Source: Leptolyngbyaceae cyanobacterium RM1_406_9
GTDB taxonomy: Bacteria; Cyanobacteriota; Cyanobacteriia; Elainellales; Elainellaceae
DNA: 37,501 bases
Direction: 5' to 3'
NCBI GenBank assembly: GCA_012033355.1
Contig: JAAUQZ010000017.1
Coordinates: 1-37,501 of the forward strand
The notes beneath the pieces were generated by a model. The model was not told where the DNA came from. It searched no databases and saw only the letters and a list, made by a program, of their open reading frames with translations. Shown here one piece after another: positions 25,218-31,420 of the stretch; positions within the stretch are counted from its first letter, which is position 1; every line of letters begins with the position of its first letter. The position numbers were made by a program, and so were the translations under genes.

Positions 25218-27679
25218 GGTTTCGTAGGAATTTTTGATTTTGCGATCGCCACACTTCCACCGGATATCATCAGCGCGAGTGCAGCCGGAACCAGAGGTAG
25301 CCATCCTCCCCACAGCAGAGCCATAAAACATAAGCTGTGTAAAACAATAAGGCTTAGACCAATTGTGAGTCCTAGTTTTAGAGCAGTCCTGTTTTTGCCT
25401 GAAGGCGAATGTTTTTTGGAGGGCGATCTCAAAGAGATACCCGCAAGGGGTCGCCACCACACCAGCATTCCGCCCATCCACGCCCAACACCCTATCCAAA
25501 CCGCTTCAAGCCACTGCGGTAGCCACCATAACAGAGGACGTTGATCGAGAACCGCACTAATGATTTGGCTGGTCATGTGCGCCTGAATCACAACTCCTGG
25601 AATTTCGATACGCATCAACCTGTTGCGATAGGGCACAAAGTGAGAATCAACATTGTCTATCGTGACTCCAATTAAAATAATTCGATCTTTAACCAGTTCT
25701 GCCAACTGTGAACTAGTAAGCGAATCATCCAGAACTTTCCGAAGTGGAATCTGCGCGAAGGGAGCCGAACGGTAATGGAGTAGCGCCTGATATCCGTTTG
25801 CTTCAGCCGCAGATAGCTGATATCCTCCCGCGTTAAACTCTAGTTTAGGGAAAGAAACCTCCCCAATCTGTAACACGCCTGCTTCTGTGAATTGCAGTGG
25901 GATATCCAGTGAGTTTAAGTATCCCATTGCGGCTCGCAAACTGAGAGATTGACTGGTCGGGCAAGCATCGTCTGAGGGCATTCCCAGCAGATGACGACGA
26001 ATCACGCCATCTGGATCAACCACCGAATTGGTAAACCCCAAACGCTCCGTTGGAATATCAGGAGGTGACGAAATTTGGGTTGCTTCATCCCCTGCCTGAC
26101 CAATTCGACAAACATTAATGATGTGGTCGTGTTGCTGCAAGTAGCTTGCTAGCTCTGGCTCAAACTCAAAATCATGATAAATATCCGAAGCAATCATACG
26201 AGGCTGATAAGGTTCTACTTTTTGCAACAGTTGAACTAACGCCTGGTCAGAAAGTGACCCCTTTCGTACCATTCCCTGCTGCTCCTGATACTGTAAATCT
26301 GCATCATCAACAGTAACAATTAACAAACGGTCATCCGGCGGTTCGGCGGGGCGCAACTGCACCAGTTGATCAAACGCCCGTAGCTCAAAGGGTTGGAGCA
26401 ATCCAAGCGATCGCCCTCCCACCACCAAACTGGTCACTAACCCGCTAATCAGGCAAACTCTCCAAATGGCCGAAAGAGTACTTCTTCGGCGCTGACTTTG
26501 TGACCCAAAAGTTGCAGTTCTAGATACAGCATGAGTGGATTGAGATCGTGGGAGCGATCGCTCTCCAGCCGCTTCCCCGATTGCCCCTCTCAAACTCTGC
26601 CAACTGGGAGGAGATTCTGCCGGATTCTGACAAATGATTGGGAGCCACGTCGCACAGGGGTAGCGATCCTCCAGCCCTTGCAGTCTTTCTCGCGCCTCTC
26701 GCACCGATGCGTAGAGAGATTGTCCTCCAGCAAAAGCAGTTAAGAAATGCCGCAAGAAAGTTTGAGCTACCACATCGGGCACAGGTTCCCGCATTACGAT
26801 CACTTGAGGAATGTGTAAATCTGCGAGTGATTGCGCTAATCCTAAACCGTCGCAGGAGTTGAAGATAGCGAGTTTTAAGCCTTGAGCGATCGCCCTTCTC
26901 AGGGCATATTTGAGTTGTTCTAATGTCAGGCGATCGGTTTGATTCAGTTGCAGAATTCCCCGCTCACTCTCCTCATCATTAGAGCTATGTCCCGCATAAA
27001 AGAGAATATCCCAGCCCTGCCAGAGAGACTCATTTAACTCCTCCAGTGAAGGCTCCACCAAAAACTCAACTTCAGCATCCCTGGAAAGTTGCCGTAAGGT
27101 AGCGCGATCTTGCTCAACATCAATCTCCTGACTGTTTCCTAAAACAGCCAGAATCTTAACCTGAGCAAGAGCCCGTCCTGTTGGAAGTTGATCTGAACGT
27201 TGATAAGTGGGTGTACTGAGAGCCACTTCCGCTTTGGGATAGTCCTCAAAAAACTGCCAGAGATGCCAGGGCAAACGCCGCAGCAGAGGATCGTTAGTTT
27301 CAATGATGAATCGCACCCAGTCGGAGGGATGTAACTGCGTTCGGAGCCATCGATCAATGCCTTGAAACGGCTCTGAGTTTAACCAGTGATTTAACTGGTC
27401 AGATAGCTGCTGACACAAATCACCTAACTCAATTTCAGAAACATTAGTAACATCTGCGGTTTCAATTTCCAGACGTAACCCGAAGCCCAACCGTTGATAG
27501 AGCGCTAGATAAAGGAGTCGCCACTGTCGGTAAAGCTCTGCTAGCTTCGGTGCTGCGGCTAAACGGCCTATAATTTTTGCCGGATAAGTATCATTTTCAT
27601 TCCATAACTGAACTGTAACAGCCGCAAAGCCGTTACTTAAATTTCCTTCTCCAAAGCTCAAGACGATTAACTTAGCCAT
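25214..27679 (-). CDS. CHAT-CHASE2 membrane protein
   Basis: An 821-residue protein in the order CHAT, membrane helix, CHASE2, membrane helices. Residues about 170-350 are a CHAT protease domain with H231 (ILFYAGHSSND) and C276 (LAIFNSCDGLGLA), preceded by an N-terminal effector-associated-type region (WLRTQLHPSDWVRFIIETND). A membrane helix follows near 415-435. Residues about 440-730 are a CHASE2 extracytoplasmic sensor (RAFDQLVQLRPAEPPDDRLL, DLVKDRIILIGVT-like core, IEIPGVVIQAHMTSQI). The last 90 residues hold about three helices (LKLGLTIGLSLIVLHSLCFM; WLPLVPAALALMISGG). The protease should face the cytoplasm and the sensor the periplasm. The stop overlaps the DUF928 start (ATGA). Confidence 0.92.
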   Translation of the reverse strand: MAKLIVLSFGEGNLSNGFAAVTVQLWNENDTYPAKIIGRLAAAPKLAELYRQWRLLYLALYQRLGFGLRLEIETADVTNVSEIELGDLCQQLSDQLNHWLNSEPFQGIDRWLRTQLHPSDWVRFIIETNDPLLRRLPWHLWQFFEDYPKAEVALSTPTYQRSDQLPTGRALAQVKILAVLGNSQEIDVEQDRATLRQLSRDAEVEFLVEPSLEELNESLWQGWDILFYAGHSSNDEESERGILQLNQTDRLTLEQLKYALRRAIAQGLKLAIFNSCDGLGLAQSLADLHIPQVIVMREPVPDVVAQTFLRHFLTAFAGGQSLYASVREARERLQGLEDRYPCATWLPIICQNPAESPPSWQSLRGAIGEAAGERSLPRSQSTHAVSRTATFGSQSQRRRSTLSAIWRVCLISGLVTSLVVGGRSLGLLQPFELRAFDQLVQLRPAEPPDDRLLIVTVDDADLQYQEQQGMVRKGSLSDQALVQLLQKVEPYQPRMIASDIYHDFEFEPELASYLQQHDHIINVCRIGQAGDEATQISSPPDIPTERLGFTNSVVDPDGVIRRHLLGMPSDDACPTSQSLSLRAAMGYLNSLDIPLQFTEAGVLQIGEVSFPKLEFNAGGYQLSAAEANGYQALLHYRSAPFAQIPLRKVLDDSLTSSQLAELVKDRIILIGVTIDNVDSHFVPYRNRLMRIEIPGVVIQAHMTSQIISAVLDQRPLLWWLPQWLEAVWIGCWAWMGGMLVWWRPLAGISLRSPSKKHSPSGKNRTALKLGLTIGLSLIVLHSLCFMALLWGGWLPLVPAALALMISGGSVAIAKSKIPTKP

Positions 27680-27707
27680 TACGACCCAAATGGTTAGCTT
27701 AGTAGAT

Positions 27708-27773
27708 TGGGTTGAGCTTAGCGAAACCCAACATTCACCAGTGCCTTGCGTTGGGTTTCGTGCCTCAACCCAA
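27708..27773. repeat. Palindromic repeat with TTGGGTT arms
   Basis: A 66-bp palindrome. TTGGGTTGAGC (from 27708) and GCGAAACCCAAC face GTTGGGTTTCG and CCTCAACCCAA (to 27773). It occupies the gap between DUF1822 and CHAT-CHASE2, in the middle of an otherwise tight operon. Palindromes containing CGAAACCCAAC are a familiar dispersed repeat type in cyanobacteria, as I recall. It could weaken read-through to the distal genes. Confidence 0.7.
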
Positions 27774-27825
27774 CCTGTATAGGAGATTTGTCAATCCATC
27801 AGGACTTCACGAAAATCTTAAACCA

Positions 27826-28818
27826 TTAGATAGTAAACATCTCTGTCAAACAAGTTTCATGGAATGCGACCTGAATGTCAAAGCATTCTCCAGGCACTCC
27901 TCGAAATCGCTTGAGCTGAATGTAATTGTCATGATTGCGCGATCGCACCTCTTGCAGCATTTCCCCAGAAGGTGAGAATAAACTCATCCTTAAATCGGTG
28001 GGCAGGTAGGTTTCCCCACCCATCGGATGCATCTGCACCAGGATTTCCATTGGCGAACCCACTTCGGAGGTATTCATGGAACCAAGACTTGGGGTGATTG
28101 CTACCATTAATGCAACCGATCGCTGTTTCAAACTCAGCCCCAGATCAATCAGCTTAGCCCGTTTCACGGTTGCCTCGTTCAAACGAGAGTCATTTCTGAG
28201 ACTGACCGCAAAGTGAGGTTGCCCAGTCCCCAAAAGTGAGTCGAGCGATCGCCACCCTGCATCAAACCAGTTCTCAAACCACTGACTTAGATTGACCCGT
28301 TCACTCACCAGAGAATGAACAGGCGCTTCCAGGGTGGTTGCGGGCGCAGTTTGGCGCAAATGTTCCAGGAGTACATCGAGCGATCGCAACTGGCTCACCG
28401 GAACTTCCTCTACCCCAGAAATGTCTGTAAAGCCCAAAAGCGTTGCTGTTTGCAGCGACGGGTCAAGCTGAACTGCGACACAGCCAATCCGGTCTGACCA
28501 AACTTCGGGGGGAATGTAAACCACCTGCACATCGGGCAATACTGGACGACACTCTAGTTTGCCGCGATCGCCAACCTCCAAATCTGCCACATCCATCGCC
28601 GCCTGCATCAGCGGGTCATAGCTCTGACTCACTTCCCAATTCGTCTCAACGCCCATACAGCGCAAGTAGAAATTTACCGCAGACACCGCCAATGTATTCA
28701 AATAAACCTGTTTAGCCTTGACCGGATTACGATGCTGTTTACGAAACCGTTCAGCCAAAGCATGGTCTGACAGGCTAATAGGCACAATAAAAGTTGAGAA
28801 TTCTGATAATTTCATCAT
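27826..28818 (-). CDS. DUF1822 family protein
   Basis: A 330-residue soluble protein with the DUF1822 pattern: an N-terminal segment VPISLSDHALAERFRKQHRN with KAKQVYLNTLAVSAVNFYL, then WEVSQSYDPLMQAAMDVADL, and LECRPVLPDVQVVYIPPEVW. The C-terminal part includes LIDLGLSLKQRSVALMVAIT and ends in a beta-rich section. The biochemical role is unknown. In cyanobacteria DUF1822 genes typically follow a sigma-70-like gene, and here the sigma gene ends 15 bases upstream, so the two are co-transcribed. A function as sigma partner or regulator is a reasonable guess, not shown. Confidence 0.88.
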   Translation of the reverse strand: MMKLSEFSTFIVPISLSDHALAERFRKQHRNPVKAKQVYLNTLAVSAVNFYLRCMGVETNWEVSQSYDPLMQAAMDVADLEVGDRGKLECRPVLPDVQVVYIPPEVWSDRIGCVAVQLDPSLQTATLLGFTDISGVEEVPVSQLRSLDVLLEHLRQTAPATTLEAPVHSLVSERVNLSQWFENWFDAGWRSLDSLLGTGQPHFAVSLRNDSRLNEATVKRAKLIDLGLSLKQRSVALMVAITPSLGSMNTSEVGSPMEILVQMHPMGGETYLPTDLRMSLFSPSGEMLQEVRSRNHDNYIQLKRFRGVPGECFDIQVAFHETCLTEMFTI

Positions 28819-28833
28819 AAGTTGTGCGTCAGT

Positions 28834-29478
28834 TTAGATTACGTCATGAACACAATATTCTTTTAGCCTGGAGGAGAATTTCGTCAAACATCGATAGTAG
28901 AAGCTGCTCACCGTCGGAATCTTTAAGTCAAACTCCGCCGAAATATCCCTCCAGGACTGCCCCAAAATTCGTCGCTGCAACAAAGCTTGAAAAGTAGCCG
29001 CCGGATGGTCTTTGATGCATTCCGCCTTCAAAACATCTTCTGGATCTTGCTCAATGCAGGCTTTGAGCTTATCCGTTAGCGTTTCTTGTGGCTCAGGTGA
29101 AGTGAGGTGATCCAGGTCAGACAGCGTTACTCGTTTCATATCTTGGCGACCCATCACTTTGGGAATTGCTTCTTTAAAGAAGCGCCGCTCCAACAGCATA
29201 TTCACCCATGCCATCACGCTTCCTCGCTCTGAATCGTATCGGTCTATATGCTGACAGACAAACAGCATGAGTTCCTGAAGCGCTTCGTCGTAAATGTCCT
29301 GGTAAAAGCCAGAAAACTTACCCCGCTGCGGGCGACAAAGCCGACCCGACCGGAGAATCGCTTGTGCAAGCGATCGCAACGCCACCTGTCGCCCCGCAGA
29401 CAGTGCAGGATGCTGCTGGGCTGAAACCGCGATTTGCCTTAGCTGCTCATCAAATTCATCTAGTCCTGCCTGATTCAT
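28834..29478 (-). CDS. Sigma-70 family RNA polymerase sigma factor (DUF1822-linked type)
   Basis: A 214-residue protein. The region 2 part is FSGFYQDIYDEALQELMLFV and DRYDSERGSVMAWVNMLLER, the conserved pattern of promoter -10 recognition and core binding in small sigma factors. The region 4 helix-turn-helix is ALLQRRILGQSWRDISAEFD and LKIPTVSSFYYRCLTKFSS. At this length, without regions 1.1 and 3, it belongs with the ECF-like or small group 3 sigma factors of cyanobacteria. It is the first gene of the operon with DUF1822, CHAT-CHASE2 and DUF928, and probably controls that operon or exported proteins; no anti-sigma factor is obvious. It is divergent from sigF with about 420 bases between. Confidence 0.88.
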   Translation of the reverse strand: MNQAGLDEFDEQLRQIAVSAQQHPALSAGRQVALRSLAQAILRSGRLCRPQRGKFSGFYQDIYDEALQELMLFVCQHIDRYDSERGSVMAWVNMLLERRFFKEAIPKVMGRQDMKRVTLSDLDHLTSPEPQETLTDKLKACIEQDPEDVLKAECIKDHPAATFQALLQRRILGQSWRDISAEFDLKIPTVSSFYYRCLTKFSSRLKEYCVHDVI

Positions 29479-29670
29479 AGGGGAACCCTACAGTCGCAAC
29501 TGCTGTAAACCTCTATTTATCTCTCAGCATACCGACCCTCAGTTTTATGCAAACTGCACTTGATTTTTGAATTTTTTCAGATCAACCTGCACCATCTTGC
29601 ACTATTGAAAAGTTTTGTAAAGCCGCTTAGAAGCACTCAAAACGTCTAGAGCAGTTCTACAGATAAACGG

Positions 29671-29871
29671 TTACTTTCTTGAAGAAATGCGCGATTCAGG
29701 ATAGTCACAGCGCAGGTAAATCCGCTTACGCACAGAGAAGGAATTTCTATCCTTAAACGAACTCCACTGATCGGGGCTTACGTATTTATGCTGGACTTTC
29801 TCCAGAGCCTTCCCAAGAATCCCGTAAATTAACGATCGTCTCAAACGGGGTTCTTTAAGGAGAATAGGCAC
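29671..29871 (-). CDS. Possible small ORF between two sigma genes
   Basis: A 66-codon reverse-strand frame starting MPILLKEPRLRRSLIYGILG, basic and without known motifs (includes WSSFKDRNSFSVRKRIYL). It lies in the 29479-29899 gap between the divergent sigma genes. It may be chance or a remnant. The remainder of the gap shows no gene; it must hold the promoters of both sigma factors. Confidence 0.22.
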   Translation of the reverse strand: MPILLKEPRLRRSLIYGILGKALEKVQHKYVSPDQWSSFKDRNSFSVRKRIYLRCDYPESRISSRK

Positions 29872-29899
29872 AACTTCAAATGCAAGGTGTCCTAAAGAG

Positions 29900-30682
29900 A
29901 TGACGACTCAATCTTCCCCACGCTTCAGCGCGATAGAACTACTGGTTGCCTACCACCAAAATCCAACGATTGCGGTTCGTAATAAACTAGCTCGGTTGAA
30001 TGCAGGTTTGGTTCGGAAGATTGCTCATCGCATCAGCCGTCAGTGCTGTGAGCCATTTGAAGACCTTGAGCAAATTGGATATCTCGGCTTAATTCGAGCG
30101 ATCGAGCGCTTTGACCCCACTCATGGCTACGCCTTCAGCTCGTTTGCGGTTCCTTATATTCGCGGTGAAATACTGCACTTCTTGCGCGATCGCAGCGGCA
30201 CAGTAAAAATTCCTCGTCGCTGGCAAGAAATGCAAAAAGAAGGGCAGAGAATGAGAGAAGCGCTCACCAAAAAGCTAGGCCGTACTCCCAAAGACAGCGA
30301 GATTGCAGCACGTCTCAAAATCAGCATCAACGAATGGCAAGAAATTAAGCTATCCGACAAAAACCGCTCACTGCTGAGCCTGGATGCTACGCTGAGCCAG
30401 CAAATTGACTCTTCAGCGACGTTAGGCGACACCTTAACCGACGCTCGTGCCCAAACGCTGCAAATTTGGGAAGAAGACCGCCAGCAGATTCAAAGGGCGA
30501 TGGCACAGCTTGAGGAAAAAACTCGTATTGCCATCGAACTCGTATACTATGGCGACCTGTCTCGCAAAGAGGCTGCCGCAAGAATTGGGGTTAGCCCGAT
30601 GACAGTCACTCGTCGGATTCAGCGCGGCGTAGAGCAAATGATAGCCATCCTTAAACCCCAATCTGCCTCGTCTGAGTCATAA
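29900..30682 (+). CDS. sigF: Group 3 RNA polymerase sigma factor, SigF type
   Basis: A 260-residue sigma factor of the SigB/SigF/SigG subfamily. Region 2: LARLNAGLVRKIAHRISRQC, EDLEQIGYLGLIRAIERFDP, YAFSSFAVPYIRGEILHFLR. Region 3: LTKKLGRTPKDSEIAARLKI with WQEIKLSDKNRSLLSLDATL. Region 4: the helix-turn-helix LSRKEAAARIGVSPMTVTRR. This matches cyanobacterial SigF, which in Synechocystis controls pilin, motility and envelope-related genes. Length fits the family. The start ATG at 29900 has only a weak AAGGTG upstream. Its neighbour across a divergent gap is another sigma gene, and downstream it converges with a small conserved gene 12 bases away. Confidence 0.93.
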   Translation: MTTQSSPRFSAIELLVAYHQNPTIAVRNKLARLNAGLVRKIAHRISRQCCEPFEDLEQIGYLGLIRAIERFDPTHGYAFSSFAVPYIRGEILHFLRDRSGTVKIPRRWQEMQKEGQRMREALTKKLGRTPKDSEIAARLKISINEWQEIKLSDKNRSLLSLDATLSQQIDSSATLGDTLTDARAQTLQIWEEDRQQIQRAMAQLEEKTRIAIELVYYGDLSRKEAAARIGVSPMTVTRRIQRGVEQMIAILKPQSASSES

Positions 30683-30694
30683 GAAATACTAGTT

Positions 30695-30970
30695 TCAGGC
30701 AAAATCAGTGAGATTCCAGTATTCGTTCTCGCTGATTTTTCCAGTTCTCATCCAGGACTCAACTACTTCTAACAAAGCCTGAATTGCAACTTCGCGGTCG
30801 ATGAAGTAACGCGCCGCTGTAAGGGCCGCTTCAAAGGTGGAATGAGCAGAACCATCGTTGCAAAAGTCGGTTAGGTCAGGATGGTAGCACTGAAAGAAAA
30901 ACTCTTCCGCTTCGCGCATCACTTCAATGTGCCAACCGTGATGGGTGATTTGAGGCTCAGTTCTCAACAT
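30695..30970 (-). CDS. Small conserved cyanobacterial protein
   Basis: A 91-residue soluble protein: LRTEPQITHHGWHIEVMREA, EEFFFQCYHPDLTDFCNDGS, then a helical part FEAALTAARYFIDREVAIQA and a short acidic end. The order of beta-type start (with a GWHIE segment) and two helices resembles small cyanobacterial proteins of unknown function. No membrane segment or metal motif is clear. It converges with sigF, 12 bases apart, and its 3' end contains what may be the sigF terminator. Confidence 0.7.
   Translation of the reverse strand: MLRTEPQITHHGWHIEVMREAEEFFFQCYHPDLTDFCNDGSAHSTFEAALTAARYFIDREVAIQALLEVVESWMRTGKISENEYWNLTDFA
30701..30740 (+). terminator. Probable terminator of sigF, inside the convergent gene
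   Basis: AAAATCAGTGAG (30701-30712) pairs with CTCGCTGATTTT (30728-30739) except for one position, with a 15-base loop and five T residues at its end (30736-30740). It starts 18 bases beyond the sigF stop. The stem is coded within the last codons of the convergent small gene. Confidence 0.5.
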
Positions 30971-31129
30971 TGCTGCTCCTGTACAAAACTCAATAGGTTA
31001 AAGCGGGTAAAGGAAAAAATCTGCCTGCTTTATGTTTTGATTGTGCCCATGAGATTGTTGGGTGGCTCACTCTGTTTCAAATTTTGAACGGTGGTGAGCA
31101 GCACGGCACGGCGATTTGAGTAAGTATGC

Positions 31130-31252
31130 GTGAGCAAGATGCTGTTGGGGATCGACCTGGGTGCGAGTTCTGTCAAGGTGCTGCTGTCCGCAGGCGCAGT
31201 TGTTAGAGAATCTTCTAGCTCTTATTCCGTAAAATCACCCTACCCCGATTAG
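31130..31252 (+). pseudogene. N-terminal stub of an FGGY-type carbohydrate kinase
   Basis: From ATG 31139 (or GTG 31130) the frame reads MLLGIDLGASSVKVLLSAGA, VVRESSSSYSVKSPYPD and stops at 31250-31252. GIDLG.SSVK is the phosphate-1 loop of FGGY kinases (xylulokinase/gluconokinase group), and the following residues match the usual S.PYP section before the expected GW.EQ.P. About 37 of roughly 500 residues remain. The stop is formed by the first base triplets of a small palindrome TTAGGCT/AGCCTAA (31249-31269), suggesting truncation there by insertion or deletion. Bases 30971-31129 show no gene. Confidence 0.65.
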
Positions 31253-31353
31253 GCTAAGACTGAGCCTAACCCTATAAAGGCTTCGCTCTGCGATGTGCTT
31301 AAATAGCGAGATAAAGCCATTCCCAGAAGTCATTTATGATGAGTATCGAATGT

Positions 31354-31373
31354 CAGATGTAGGACTACATCTG
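31354..31373. repeat. Perfect 9-bp hairpin upstream of the acidic protein gene
   Basis: CAGATGTAG, two-base GA loop, CTACATCTG (31354-31373), about 50 bases before the next start codon. No T-tract follows, so it is not an intrinsic terminator. It may be a leader structure or part of the repeat debris that follows the kinase stub. Confidence 0.4.
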
Positions 31374-31408
31374 CTTCTGTTGCCTAGTATGGACTGGGAA
31401 ACTCCTTG

Positions 31409-31413
31409 CGGAG
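31409..31413 (+). promoter_or_regulatory. Ribosome binding site fixing the start at 31421
   Basis: GGAGG at 31410-31414 (within TTGCGGAGGTTCGAG) lies about six bases before the ATG at 31421. It rules out an in-frame TTG at 31406, which overlaps the site. Confidence 0.6.
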
Positions 31414-31420
31414 GTTCGAG

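Noticed and set aside
31406-31420. TTG start of the acidic protein
   Set aside because: It overlaps the GGAGG ribosome site that serves the ATG at 31421.
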